Positions 24,286 to 37,779 are shown, counted from the stretch's first letter. The stretch is DNA of 64,000 nucleotides from Zhengitettix transpicula (GCA_037074705.1 CM073590.1:140511600-140575599), one strand, 5' to 3'. Program-made: numbers and translations. Notes: generated from the sequence alone by a model not told the origin.

Positions 24286-24326
24286 TCGCATTAACAACAA
24301 GCTCATTAGCGACAGGGGTTACATAT
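24286..24326 (-). mobile_element. SINE 3'-end fragment
   Basis: GTCGCATTAACAACAAGCTCATTAGCGAC matches the GTCGC...GCGAC end of the SINE copies at 4902 and 18402. The rest of the element is missing. Confidence 0.5.
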
Positions 24327-24925
24327 GTTAAATTGAATTATTGTCTGTATGAAGTTCGTATTCAGTATAATTATTTTTTAACAAACATTAATATCCGTGT
24401 TAGATATCAATAATAATGACATAATAAGCAATAGGATATGGCGTAACTTTGGAAATTCGTTCTGTGGCATCATTATAGACACCGCCCAGTTATGACAGTT
24501 ATTGACACAAATCTGTAAATCAAAATTTCTAAACCAAGCTTTAAGGCGTTTTGTATGAATATTTTAACATTGGAAATTATTGGCAAATGTAGGTCTAAAT
24601 TAGGAAATTTAGAGTATTAAAACACAAAAAACTATAAATCATGTTTAAATTTTGTGAATTATTCAGTTTATGACAATACATGAAATATGAGGTGAATGGG
24701 AAAGAATTGAAGAAAGACAAAGAGAGTGTTTTCTGGCTTTCCCTGTAGACGGAAGCACCAGAATAATAATAAAAAAGATATGGTAGGATTTCCTATTGTA
24801 CATAAACAAGAATCAGTAAAATATGTAACAGTTTTCCATAACAACCTATTTAATTATTTATAAACACAGCACAATGTATTATTTTGCCTCACACTTTATT
24901 TATTTGTCATAAGACATTTAAAACT

Positions 24926-24983
24926 GGATTACACCGGGAATCGAACCCAGGACGCTTAGTGCGCAGTGCTCGCACCAGTCAAG
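24926..24983 (-). mobile_element. tRNA-like 3' half (SINE head or tRNA pseudogene)
   Basis: On the minus strand the sequence contains a canonical T-arm/B-box GGGTTCGATTCCC flanked by pairing bases and a 3' GGTGTAATCC acceptor-like end. The D-arm/A-box half is absent, and the anticodon stem does not fold convincingly, so this is not called a functional tRNA. A tRNA-derived retroposon is the simplest explanation. Confidence 0.6.
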
Positions 24984-26439
24984 ATTTTTCTATTCTAATC
25001 CATTAATTCAGTTTCATAGCCCTCAAAGCTGAGCTTAGAACTAAATAATCTCTTCTGTTCTCCAATTAAATTAATAAACATTTCTCCACATTAATATTTT
25101 TGTGATCTTTGGAAGGTAAATAAATGATAATGTAAATGACTTGTAAAACATTATAAAATAATACGACTATTAAACAACAAGAAAATATTTTTTAAATTTA
25201 AAAACCTAATAATTTTGGCGTGACCGATACTACCCGATTCTTTTTTAAATATTCCTCATGTAAGGTTAACACTGCATGCATTATATGTGATGTTCGCTTC
25301 ATTAACTGCTAAATATATTTTTAGTACATAAAAAAATGTGGTTGAACAACGATTTTAATTGATCATAACCGATTTTAACCACAAATATTTTTTTTAATTT
25401 CATTTTTTTTTTAAGTGGCCCATACTAACCGCCGTTCCCCTATTTTATCACTGTACCCTATTTACTGAAAATAGTTAAATTCTACCTATTAAAATCTATG
25501 ATTTATTTAATTATTAGTAGTAAGTAGAACACAGAAAATTACTTCACGACTTGAATGCTCACCAAAGTACACCGCCCTGTTTATATCACACTGTTCCGAA
25601 TATTTTCTTAGCAATTTTACGGTGTAATTCTGCTTTAGTTTCGAGTCAAATACATTCCTAAATCTTATTACTAGACTCTGTGTTGTAAAATTAATTTGAT
25701 ATTAAAACTTTCTTTCACTGAGTTTTAATAAAGATGTGGAAAATTCTTATGAACTTTAGAAATTATTAGTCAGTTTCTCTTAGCGCTTTAATTACGGAGT
25801 GTCTCATTATGCGAGTCATTGTGAACATCTGCGGTTTCAGAGGCAATTTTAATAAAATAAATTATGAACAGAATATCTAACTTTTTTCCAGAGTTTAAAA
25901 GAATATTTTTCGAAACAACTTATTGTTCTTCAAAAGAACGACTATTTCTTTTAAAAAAATGCCGTAAAAACATTTTCGTTTTGAACGTATTTGCTCTAAT
26001 GAAACCGTGAACTGTTAAACAAAAAAATGTAGAAAATAATTTTAATAAATTCCATGAAGTATTTTATTCCTGTAATTCTTTTAAAATTTAAACTGTATGT
26101 CTTAATAGAGATAACTCACTAATTCTATTAAGGCGTATAGCTTTATTATTATATTTAAGCTAATTTAATGTACAGATGCAAATTGAAATAATTTCTACGT
26201 AAAGATATTTAATTATATTCATTAATAATGTAATTACATAATAACGGATTGAAGTAACTAAATATAATTTTTTTGTAAAATAATTACATAACCTTTTATT
26301 TACGAAAATTTAAAGCCTGAAAGGCAAATTGAGTCATCAGAAGAAAAAATTAATTAATGAATTTAATACCTCTAATCATAAATACTATTTAGTTTCATAG
26401 TGAAAGTAGTTACGATCTGATACGCCGTGACCGTAATTG
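24984..26439. other. AT-rich non-coding DNA
   Basis: Nothing recognised. Confidence 0.6.
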
Positions 26440-26660
26440 TAATTGTAATAGAAATTAAGCCGTTCAGTTCAAACAACGTCGACTGAGGCTGTGATTACCT
26501 GAGATTACAAGCCAGTGCGATACAGACTACAGGTCTGAATTGCTGAACTCCGGAGATGTAGTCTGTGGAAACACTAACCCTATGGGGCTAATTTTCCAAG
26601 TTACCTGGGACTCTCGGTAGAGAGGATTTCATGGGGGAGCCTGGCTTACCCAAACTTTCA
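26440..26660. other. GC-richer island
   Basis: Contains GTAGTCTG repeated in direct and inverted context and a TCCGGAG word, but no ORF and no clear match to family A. Nature unknown; it may be a worn repeat. Confidence 0.25.
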
Positions 26661-27544
26661 GAGGACATGAAATTGAAAATATATTAAACTTTTTTGTTTT
26701 CATGCTTTTAGAATACTGCTGGGATATGAAAAGTTTAATACTTTAAACTCACCGTATTTTCCAGTAATGAAACAAATTAAGTTATTACTTCAAATTTTTA
26801 CATACGCCTTAGATAATAGAATAATTATTATAGATATAAATATATATATATATAGTTCAGAAAATAAAAAAACTAGCATAAATAATCAAAATGATATACA
26901 TATAATATGACTATTAATTAAATAAATTACCTTTAATTTTTAATGTCTGTAAAAATTATGCTATTAATTGTAATTCATAATATAAGTTTTAAAACATTAT
27001 TTATTTGACGTTTTGAGACGAAAAATGTTTCTAAGTCTGTAGTTCCCATTATTGATTGTTGTATTTCATTTTCATTACCTTACAAGACTTAAAAGTGTCA
27101 TTTTATTTATAGAAACAAAATATTGTGTTTCATCTGTAACTCGAGTCAGAATCAAACATTACCTATTTTGACACGATAAAATAAATTCTTGATACCTCAA
27201 TTTTAGAGTGCATTTAACGTAATTTTATGCGTGAAACTACTTTTGGATGCAGAAATGACTACGCAGTGTTTTTCCACTTCCGTGGTATTTCTATTTCATT
27301 TGTTGAATCCATAAACTGGTTGGTAGTATGTAGTAAAAACTTATCTGTAGCCTTCATCAACCTCAAGGGCTCAAAATAAAATTTAATAAGATACACCTTT
27401 AAGTGCTTCGCATTGAAGTATTCAATGGTACGAAGCTGACTTTTATCATACGAATTTGTCTGAGCCATCATCAATTCGGATATTAATAAATTAAATATAT
27501 GGCAAATAGAATTTCTGGAAATTAATGTAGGGATTATTTACATG
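26661..27544. other. AT-rich non-coding DNA
   Basis: Nothing recognised beyond a short (TA)n run near 26840. Confidence 0.6.
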
Positions 27545-27710
27545 GTCTAGTACAAAATCCCGACTAACATTTGCGCGATTCACTTTTTCCCGACGACATT
27601 TTCCCGGTTTACGTTTTCCCGACAGGACAATATACCGAAAGACATTTTCAAGAAAGACGTTTTATCGATAGGTCAATATCCCCATGGGTTATTTTCCCAC
27701 TATGTACGTT
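27545..27710 (+). repeat. Degenerate short-period tandem repeat (CGACA-TTTTCCC type)
   Basis: Units such as TTTTTCCCGACGACATTTTCCCGG, then ACGTTTTCCCGACAGGACAATATACCGAAAGACATTTTC and AGACGTTTTATCGATAGGTCAATATCC, repeat the theme GACATTTTCCCGA / GACAATAT.CC with a period near 13-30 bases. The pattern looks like a decayed satellite or the subterminal repeats of a DNA transposon. Confidence 0.65.
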
Positions 27711-28004
27711 TTTCAATAAATGAAGTGTAATACAATACTTAAAATGTTAGTTATCGTATTATGCATGATTAATACTGTAAATTAATTTATTAATTAATGC
27801 GAAGAACAATTTCAACCAAAGTTGGAACACTTGCGACTCACGATCCATGGACAAACAATGATGATGGAAGACAATACTAACAACACTATGCGTGGGGGTG
27901 GAATGAGTGGCAGTTTTAAAGTATGCGAAAACGACCTATTTTGGCACCGAATAAATAATTTACGGATTTTCTCAGATTCATACTGGCACTCACGATGTTT
28001 TTAG

Positions 28005-28078
28005 TGTCTAATTTCACCCCTTACGGTATGGATAACACCTCTAGGGGGGGGGGAGGTTGAAGGGAATGACAAAAATAA
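28005..28078 (+). mobile_element. Helitron-like repeat fragment
   Basis: ATTTCACCCCTTACGGTATGG followed by an ACACCTCTAGGGGGGGG run resembles the ATTTCAACCCCTT...CATGG...CCCTTAGGGGTGGGGG section of the 63-kb element. It is a short fragment. Confidence 0.4.
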
Positions 28079-28958
28079 TAAGAACAGAGAATACTGTTGC
28101 ATCTTTTACATGAGTATAAATGCACATTCATAATCTTTGATCTGTGCTAAGAGAATACCTTACCGCCTCTTAGTTTGGATTTATATGTCTAAAGAACAAT
28201 AAACCCAAACCATTGCACCTGGAACATGTCGACAGGGATTGTCGACGAAATGTCGTGTATTCACAAATTTACCCGGTTGGAAACCAAAGTACTCTTCCAA
28301 AAACATTCAGTACATATTCATCTGTCATAACAAATCAGCTTCTCTTTCATCATTTATGACCATTGGTGCCTTCAGTACTGCTGATAATTATTCTGGTGTT
28401 AAAACGACGTGCTCTTTAAAGTACGTATATAATTTTATTCGTTAAAGCACGTCCCTATTTGTGTATATAAAGTATATTTATGACTGTAAATTTTTAACCA
28501 AATTAAATTCGGTTTCGCAATACAAATGCACATAGAGGCATTCAGAAGTAAATGAGACCATATATGAATTTCAACTGGCTCTTCCCTGTGCCTAACTTTT
28601 CATACAGTTAAATTAATTTATTGAGTTGCATACTGTATAAGCCGACCTCCCCTTCTGTTACTCGCTTTGGTATATACTGGCTCTCTCTTCATATACAGTA
28701 TAAGCGTATTATTACAATCTGTAAGTTATTTTATCAACTCACTTTCGTTATATTAATATTTTATCGTTTACGTGATAATTTGTAAATGGCAATCACTCAA
28801 AATACTCTAATTAGCATTGGAAAATGCAGTTCTTTGATAAAATTCAGAACTATACCGATGATAGAAATGATAGATAATAGTTCGTATTTCAAATTCAGAG
28901 AATGGTATGCTACATTTTAAGTTGAAAGTGGTACATAAAAACTCACAGTTTTCTTCAA
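28079..28958. other. Non-coding DNA
   Basis: Nothing recognised. The 68-codon ORF at 28239-28445 has no domain. Confidence 0.55.
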
Positions 28959-29340
28959 CGCCTCTCGTTGCGCCTTCCCTGGCGAGATCGTCTTTAATGG
29001 ATTCATGATCCATCGCAAATTCCTTGAGCCTCTTGAACACTTGAGACTCCAACAAGACTTGCTCCCCGTAGGCCTGTTTCATTTTTCCAGAAGTTTGAGA
29101 AGTATTTACCCCGAGTTTGACACTAAACTTTACCGCACACCGGTGCTCAATACCTGCGTTCCTCCGGAGAAAACATCCAAACACAAACCTGTTTGTTCCA
29201 TAGTCGTCAGTGTTTGTTCTATTCTGAAATGTTATCCAATGATTACTGTTCAAAACAATCATAATATCAAATGTTATAACCAAAAACAGGCGGCTAATTT
29301 CAGCTGATGCAGGAATCCTTTTCCTGTAAATATCAACCAA
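28807..29340 (-). pseudogene. ORF carrying a Mos1/mariner-type helix-turn-helix fragment
   Basis: A 177-codon minus-strand ORF. Residues about 64-127 (29151-28960) resemble the N-terminal DNA-binding region of mariner/Mos1-like transposases (HTH_48/GVQW3 type): an AVKFSVKLGVN start, a KMKQAYGEQ segment, LLESQVFKRLKEF as recognition helix and DHESIKDD followed by an R.G motif. The usual family pattern is KFCFKLGK...AYG...S..QVFEW.KRF..GRES.EDD. The typical W-KRF is replaced by RLKEF, and the catalytic DDE/D domain is absent: the C-terminal 50 residues are unlike the family. The first 60 residues appear unrelated. Likely a dead transposase fragment that happens to lie in an open frame. Confidence 0.6.
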
Positions 29341-29655
29341 ACATATTTTACATCAACTATTTCCTAGTGTCTGTTAACTTCTGTCAAGAGAATTTGTCTG
29401 TAATGTATTTAATTCATAATCTTTACAATAAATATCTTGTAAGCATGTTTTCAAATCGTGACTTATTTTAAGAATTTGTATGCCATTTCTGAACTTGATA
29501 ATGGTACAAGTTTCTTCATTGCTTCTTTTTTTCTATTCCGTGCAGAAGTACTTTTCAATAAATGTATAATTATAAAATATTATTGGGCATTAAATCAGGT
29601 AAGTGATACATTAGATAACAACAAACATCTCCGGTATCCTAAATTGTAATTGCTT
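29341..29655. other. AT-rich non-coding DNA
   Basis: Nothing recognised. Confidence 0.6.
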
Positions 29656-29770
29656 CAGTGAATATCTCCCAGCAGCAGCAGCAGCGGTGACATCTGACCG
29701 GAGGTCCAGCCTCCTCTTCTAGTTGTCGGAGTTCCTTCCTCGTGGAATCTACTCCGCTATGACGAGATAT
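29656..29770. repeat. (AGC)n run in GC-richer patch
   Basis: Five consecutive CAG/AGC units near 29672, followed by about 80 GC-richer bases. Frames on both strands close quickly, so an exon is not supported. Confidence 0.6.
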
Positions 29771-32345
29771 ATTATGCCTGTAACATACTAATATTCTGTC
29801 ATTACTAAAATGTGATTATTTGGATAAAACATTCATAATATCTCCCGGTGACATACACCAATATATTTAGCGCTATAGCAAATTCATGCAGTGTTGATCA
29901 CCAAGGAATCCTTTATTAATTTATGACTCAATTACACCATGAAATCATTACTGTCTAACGTCCACTTGTGATGTTATAATTTCCTCTATCAGATATTCTA
30001 CAATCGTGTTTAATAATTCACGAATATTTATATTTCTATAGCCTTATAATAAATTATTAATACGTGTATACTGTAATAGGGTACATACAGAACCTATTAT
30101 AGAAATCAATATATACGTGACAATAAAAAAATGGAATATAAAAGCAAATCTTTTGACTACATAATAAAATTAGTTGGTATCCAATCAGCGCATGATTACG
30201 AATACATAATGTGTTTTAAATGTACTTTTGTTTATGTTATGCACATTCCTTCAATTCATTTATGATCCGACTGTTATAGTAATACCATTATTCAGTTTTA
30301 TAGTTGGTATTAATTTCCTGGGAATTAATACCTTCGTTCAGAAAAGTTACTTCCATCTTCCAAATTTTCGATTCCTACATGCACCTAAAATCAAATAAGC
30401 ATACACTAATTTTTTTACAATGTTATATACAAAAAATTTTAGAAGCATCCATTCACACCAAAACATTCTTCATTATTAAATCACAAATTAAGATATTTGT
30501 ACAGATAAGTATATATTGAGTTATGTCCATTATAAATTTTTTAAAAAAAGTAAACATAGAGTGTTTAAAAATTCAGTAATTGAGTGGTATAAGATCAACC
30601 AGTTGTAATAATAGTATATATGAATTTCGTTTTCTCTTTATGAAGCTTTCAAACGGCATATATTGTAATAATCTCCGATAAATTTCTTAAATAAATTATC
30701 CGATTATGTACACTTATTTAACTCATAGTATCCAAATACTGGGTTGCTTTCATGTAATTATCTTTGATTCTGAAACTCGATCGTACCAGTGTGCATTTTT
30801 CCCCCGTTGATTGACTTGTAAAAATTGAAATTTTCCATTCCAGAAATGAGACGAGTATGCAATCTGACTATGCGATCTGAAAATTTATGGCTAAACGTTA
30901 TGGATATTAAATATAAACAAAGAGAGAATAGAAGATTATGTAGAAGTAAACCCCGTTTCGGTCATTCATGTATTAAATAAGATAAAGTGATATTCGTCTC
31001 GAAATCCGTAAAATAATAGCTGTCTTTATACTTCATTGTAAACTGAATCGTTTTTATGAATATTATTGATGAAAGTATTTATTTTATTATTGAGTTACGC
31101 TCAGTACAAAAATTGTTTAACTATAGAAATTCATTGGATAACCGTATGAATAATAATAAATTATATTTTATTTATTGTTACAAACACTGTTCTTGTAGGA
31201 AAATAAGAATGGTTCTCACTATCCGAGTTTCTCAGTCCAGTGGATTTATTTTATGCTTTTCTAAATGTTTACTGCACGGAATCATCGAAGAACACATGTT
31301 CCAAGTCGTAAAGAAGAATGCAGCTGCTAGATATCTTGAAGAGAGAAAGAAGATATTGAGTGAAGGAAGAAGATAAGAAAACGGCAAGACAGGGAAAGAA
31401 ATTTTCAAACCAAATCCAAGAAACGACCACATAATAAATAATTAATTATAGTGCGCCCTTTTCCAAAATCATTATTTATTAATTATAAACATGCTTTTGT
31501 TAAATTAACTAAAAGCCGAGGCCAGGTGTTTGCCAGAGAGACGGGAGACAATGGATGACTCCTTAAGGGACTACGAAAGCTGCTGGAAATTTTGGGAATT
31601 CAGTCAAAGACCGCTTTAAGGGTTAAGGCCAAAACGCAACAAAGAAGGACAGTAGAAGGATATACCTCAAAGTGTAATACCTTTTTTTACATTAAATTTT
31701 TTTATTAAGTAGTTTGTTTTGTTAATTTGAATAAATTTCCAACGTCAGATAGTCATTAATCAGGGTGGCGCCCAAGGTAAAAGAAAGTAGGATTTCCAAA
31801 GGCATATATATTATTTTTTATTGTTAATTTCCGGTATCTACTACACCATAATAGTTCAAACGTATAAGTGTCTGAAGACGGAATTCATACACATTAAAAT
31901 TTTATTTATCAAGCATAGAATCAACATGAATAGTCTATTAAATCGCCGTTTAGCAGCAGTACCCACATACAATACTTTTCATTTGGCTTAAAAAACTAAA
32001 ACCTAAATTTCCTTGTAGTGGTTTTGCCAAACGTGTCTTCATACAAAAGCTAAAAAATCACTAATGTGGCAGAACGAATTTAATAAAATAAAATAATATG
32101 AAACATTTTGATGGATTGCATTTATTGATCAAATAAAGCTTTAATGCCATAAACACCAGTGAGTGGATAATTATAACGTCATGAACTATTATGACATTGT
32201 CTATTAGTGTAGTGAGAAAATTAATTTGATATCTGCGTTTTTACAATGAATATATTACTATTAATATTTGAAGAATTCAACAGCATGTACATTTTAGAAA
32301 TTTGACTAAACACAAACCGTGCTTGATACAAAGGCATTCATCGGT
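29771..32345. other. AT-rich non-coding DNA with purine-rich patches
   Basis: No gene recognised. 31290-31440 and 31515-31660 are purine-rich and more balanced in composition. A 106-codon plus ORF (31056-31376) ends in a Lys/Glu/Arg-rich stretch without a domain and is not supported as a gene. Confidence 0.5.
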
Positions 32346-32660
32346 AACCTTTGACATATAATGCGGCAGAGGTGTTGTGGCGCCGCTGGTTTTCTGCTAC
32401 ACAAAAAGTAATGCACTCCTCGCGATCCTTTATATTCGTTTACTGCCTACGGAAGAAAGTTTGTTCGTGTCACTGCCTTCATATTACTCAGAATAAACGA
32501 CTTTTCACGTCCTCCCATGTGAAGGAATGAATAAAATTACAGCACAACACTAACTGCGATTCACACAGCAGCCCAGCCGGTTTTATGGGCACAATGAGTG
32601 GAATTACTTTTCATTAAAACTTTGCTACATGCAGCAGTAGTTCGGGTAATTTCCGGTTTC
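32346..32660. other. GC-richer island, possible conserved non-coding element
   Basis: Contains GGCGCCGC, GGTTTTATGGGC (the same TTTTATGGGC word as in the 21.4-kb island), CCTCCCATGTGAAGG and TTCATTAAAAC. No ORF or repeat match. Confidence 0.35.
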
Positions 32661-33283
32661 AAAGCTGCGGCTCAAGTTTCAAAAACGCTGCTTACAATTC
32701 TCAGTCCAAGTACCAACATTTCGCAATTTTTCGAGAAATATCGGCCATTTAGTAAAACAAAATTTCTCTTCCTCTACTGAAACAATTTTGATCCATTTGG
32801 AATTTTTAAATTGCCGTTCATGTTAATGTTATTGGACAATTATCAATATGTATAGAAGAAACAATATAAAACTGTTATTGTTCAATATTTGTCATACAAA
32901 TATTTTTTCCCATATTGGACTCGATGTCAAACCTCGAAAATTACGAAATTTATGGCAAGGCCTTTACACGTCTGTTTTTGCGTTTTCTCCCCAACGCAGC
33001 ACATATTTGTTGGTAAAAATTATTTTTCAATAATTTTTCAGTTTTAATTCTTAATTATTTAATCAGCAGATGTTTTAAAATATTTTCTGCATGCGTTACA
33101 TTAGTTTATTTTCATAACTAACAAACGTGTACCAACTATATTTTCTGTCAGTTTGGACAAAAACTGTTCAACTAATCGATTGTATAGAGGTTGTTCTTTG
33201 TTCGTAGTATACATACTATATATTTAAAAAACATTGTTAATATTTCCATTGCGTTTTTATGAATATGAATGTTTTCCTTACGA
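32661..33283. other. AT-rich non-coding DNA
   Basis: Nothing recognised. Confidence 0.6.
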
Positions 33284-33285
33284 CG

Positions 33286-33331
<46 letters not shown>
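33284..33331. repeat. (CT)n(TA)n compound microsatellite
   Basis: About 13 CT units run directly into about 10 TA units. Confidence 0.95.
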
Positions 33332-35199
33332 TGTAATAAATAACAGGATTTAATTATATAGGAATAATTAACAAAAATTACTATGGTTAAAAGAAATTTA
33401 TTATTGTTGATAAATTTTACTATGTACAAAACATAGTTTTATGCCGTATTTCGTCCATTTAAAACAAATACTTTAATTTTCATTTATTAATTCGTGGCAT
33501 TTTTGAACATACAATTCTTATATCATTACAATCAAATTCGTCGAATCTCTTATCTCAGGGTCACTACTGGGTTTGATAATTAGAACAAAATCCATGTATA
33601 AACTGACAATTAACAATTCAGAATATAAAAAGTTAACCTAAAACAATATGAAAATAAGTGAAAAGAAAGCTGAACGAAACGAAAACTGAACGAAATCTGA
33701 CTCTACCGTTTTAATTATCGTTTGCAAATTTATATAAAAGTTTTGGTTACTCACGGAATGTCTGTCTGGTATCAGATCTCTCTCTTGTATCTTGAAAACT
33801 ACCACACTAAAAGGTCATTTAGGGAACATACAATAAATTAAATTACGAACTATTTATTTACGGAAAGCTGATTTTGTTTGCTCACTAAATTAAATAATTT
33901 TTGGAAATATTAATAATTGTGCATATTAGGGTCAATATTTTATCACATCTATTGATATAAAAGCTTTAAAACTGACATATATTGTACGGAACTGATGTAT
34001 AAAATATTCACATAAATAATTTTAATCCGAGAAACACAGGCCTTTAATTTACTATATCTCGTTTAAAGTCTCGCGCCTTTCGTGTCCCCAGTATTTTAAA
34101 CCCTGTAACCTTTTTAAAATTCTTTCAGTGTTGTAAAGTAAATGGGAGTTGATATAATCCTAAGCCATACACATCGCCACTGGAATAAAAGCATGCATCG
34201 ATCGCTGAAACCACAACTCTGTCATCATTTCTACTTCCATGGTTCAATTCTACGCTTGTCTCAACCTTTCGTCATAAAACTCGTCTCCGACTATTTCCAT
34301 AAATGAGAACTTGACGTCGAAACTAGAAACTAGGGACACGAATCTGTTGAAATCCAGGCGAGGAAGAAAAGAATAATGTTCTGAAATAATGAAGGAGTGA
34401 ACGGAGGAAGTATGGATACAACCGGAGTTTCGAATAGAAAACCTCAGTATTCGTCTACATGTAGTAAGTAGCTACAAATCAGAAATGTGAGAACAAAATC
34501 CTTACAGACATGAACCAACTCGGATCAGTACAGATTTATACGTGATATGATAGTCAGTCAGTGAGAACTTTATATTTTTTATATGATTTTATCTTTCCAC
34601 AGCGCAATTTGAGAGAAAATTTACGAAATGAAACACGTACCAAATTTTTGGATAGGGTGAAATAACGTCAGTCAATGGAACCTAATATCAATATTTTGTT
34701 CGATTTAATTCATCTTTTTTCATATATTTTCGTTAAAATTATACGACTTTATTATTAAATTAATATTCTTCTATATTTTAACCAGATATTATTGGTTTTT
34801 TTTATTTACCCACCTTAAAAAAGTTTATATACGTATTGAAGATATTTCTTGTTTTAATATTGTGTATCTCTCTCTAAATATGTGAATATCATTCATTTAT
34901 AGGCGAACGCAATAATTACTAATATAGATCATATATTTTTATTTGTCTCATATTCTTAATACACATTTTCACGAAATAATAGAAAGGAAGTGAGCTAAAA
35001 CTCGCTGTAATTTATTTCAACTCGTGCCGATGAAAAGTTACTTTTCAATTCAGTAAATAGAGATCCTCGTAGTTTAATATTTGAGATTATATCTTTAAGA
35101 CGAACTCAGTTTCCCTGGTGAGTGGACAAGTTGATTTGTTATACGGTAATACTATACCTAAATAATTAACGTTAATCCCATATCCAAATTGAGATTCGT
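33332..35199. other. AT-rich non-coding DNA
   Basis: No gene recognised. 34130-34330 is slightly GC-richer with no ORF. Confidence 0.55.
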
Positions 35200-35520
35200 T
35201 GCTCGCCAGTCTGAAAACCAATTCATTAGCCGAATGACGGCAGTGGAGGTCGCCTGTGGTACCTGTGGGACTTCACCCGCATCAAACTGTCCCGCATATG
35301 CGGTCCAATTTCGTTTTCGGGTTCAATTGTGCTGTCCAATTGCCAGAGACTTCCTGAATTAACCTTATGCTGTCTATCACCGCTGACAGTAACTGAAACA
35401 ATCGCATCTGGAAGAGGAAGAGACTTTCATTACAGCCTCTCACTTTTCAGTGGAAAGATCTCCGAATTATTTTCCTTGGCAGCATATATTTTGGCTTCAA
35501 ATGAAAAGTGAACACTGAGA
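35200..35520. other. GC-richer island, possible conserved non-coding element
   Basis: About 320 bases with CCTGTGG, a GTACCTG E-box-like word and GCATATGCGG. The 60-codon ORF at 35329-35511 has no domain. Confidence 0.35.
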
Positions 35521-36205
35521 TCTGTTCATTAAATACATTCGATTCACACTTTATCAGATCTTCTGGTCATAGTACTCTCAAAGACTATTGTGGGTTAATA
35601 AATGTTTGGGGGAAAATCTATATATAGTTGAAGTAATAACAATGGTCGGACGAAGCGATCCAACAAATAGGCTTCAAAATAGTTTCTCATCCATACTACT
35701 CTCCAGATTTCACCATATGTGTCTTTACTGATTCATAACCTGAAAAGAATGATTATTTAGTAAAAATAAAAAATCTCCTTTCTGAGATTGTAAGCATCAC
35801 GTACAGCGTAGTTTCAAATATTTTTGTCCCTCACAAATAATATTGTTCTAAATTTTACGATATTTTCTTCCACCAAATTTTTTCTTCAGGTGAGTAGTGT
35901 GGATGGGATACTATTCTGAAACCTAATCAAGGGATTGCTTTGCCCGAGCATTTACTTGCACTTCAACTGTTAATCCAAGAGCTCCAGATTTCCAGATGTG
36001 CGAAATGTTACATATTAGATCAATTGTTTCGGCAATTAATGTTTAAAATGATTCCAATAATTTAAATAAAAATCTATGAGTCCTTATTATTGTAATCTAC
36101 TTGTATTACACACATTTTTGGCCAAGTATCAAATCATAACAATGATGAATATATAGATAAACGGCTTGAATCAGCAAATTGTTTATGAACAAGAATTAAA
36201 TATAT
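35521..36205. other. AT-rich non-coding DNA
   Basis: Nothing recognised. Confidence 0.6.
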
Positions 36206-36348
36206 GTAAATAAACAATAGCCAATTTTAAGTCCAAAAAAGGAGAATTTATTTAATTTTGATGCCGTGGTCGAAATATATGTTTTTAATTAGAACTTGCT
36301 AAGGTCACAAATTTTTTTCTGACTTAAAATTGGCTTTTGTTTATTTAT
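36206..36348. repeat. Inverted repeat, 28-bp arms
   Basis: AATAAACAATAGCCAATTTT plus AAGTC (36206-36233) is mirrored by GACTTAAAATTGGCTTTTGT plus TTATTTA (36321-36348) with about two mismatches. The loop is 87 bases. It could be a small foldback element. Confidence 0.75.
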
Positions 36349-37779
36349 TCATTAGTTTTCTCATTAGTCAGAATACATATATATATATATATCATTAAAA
36401 AATTAAATATCCCCACGTTTAGTCCTTGTTTCAAAATCACTTCAGCTATAGTAATTTCATATATAAATCATACAAACAATTTGGAGGCAAGGTTTTGCTG
36501 CTTCTCCTACTTCCTGTTGAAATTAATAAACCTGAAAAGGTGCTAAAACTAGGTGAAAGGTCGGGATATTTAATTTGACTGAATTCCGTTTATTTATTTA
36601 TAATAAATAATTTCCCTCATCTTCAATTTCAATAATACTCTTAACAACTGAGTCAATAACAGCTATTTCCGTCGCAACGTGTGAACAAACCGCAAATTAG
36701 AAATTTGATAATCAAAATTTTCCTATAATAATTATAACATTTAAAATATATTTATACATAATTTTAATAACAAATATTATGCAAGTGATACTTTGCTTCC
36801 TTTAAATTTTTCAGCTAATTTAATTTATTTGTACATCTGAATCAGGTATGAACGTTATGTTTTTTATATATTACGATTTAAATTTGATAGTAACATTTTT
36901 TATGATTAATATTTTTTAAATTTTTTCATTATTTATTTAAAAAGAAGTCGGATCATTATAATCATTAATGAAAACGTTTGTATAACGTTACAATTAATAA
37001 TCAATCAGTTTTATCATTTCCCATAAACTGAGAACCCATAAAAATATGACACACACTTTTCCAGCTTTTCACACGTTCACCAGCAACGGCTGTCTCCCGA
37101 CAGTAATAGTGAATCCATATTTTGTCTACTCTTTGATTACTCAATAACATATCCAATATATTTTCACTGGAATTATTTGGCCTGGAGTAAAAAAGACAAC
37201 TCTCACAAACAAAAATTAATAAAGAACATTTTATAAGATCCCTCCATCTCATCAATTTCGTGGTACTTCTTGTTCCATTCTTACTTCAAGCAGCCATTAC
37301 TTTCATTGATCGTTTCAAATTAATGTTTGTAGTTTTAGGTAACTGAAATCGGCATTATCGGAGCAATTAATATTATTAGACTTTACGATTTCTGACTGTA
37401 AAATAAGTGAATCGTTTTTCTTTATTTGGAACGTTATAAATAAATTCCGATTATACGAAGACTTGTAGATATTTTTCGTTGGTAGTTCGGGAAATGTAAT
37501 GGTGATAATGTCCGAATGTATGCGGAAAAAATGACCACATTATTTTCAGAAATGAAAGACATGAAATAGTTTTATTATGCTGTGAAACAAAACATCTTAC
37601 ATTTAATGTATACGTTTTCTGCATGTTGACGTTGGCAATATTTTACTCAGAAAGCATTTCATAAAACACATATACTTAGTATTTGTTAGTTTATTATTGA
37701 AGCATGTTATATTTTTTTGACTCTACAAATAATTTTAAAACTTTAATCTCCAGTACATCTTAAACGAACAAGCCAGAAA
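36349..37779. other. AT-rich non-coding DNA
   Basis: No supported gene. The minus ORF at 37001-37255 (84 codons) has no recognised domain. Confidence 0.55.

Noticed and set aside
24926..24983. Functional tRNA gene
   Set aside because: The T-arm and acceptor-like end are good, but the D-arm half and a credible anticodon stem are missing.
29005..29307. 100-codon plus ORF
   Set aside because: Antisense shadow of the minus frame with the mariner-type helix-turn-helix similarity.
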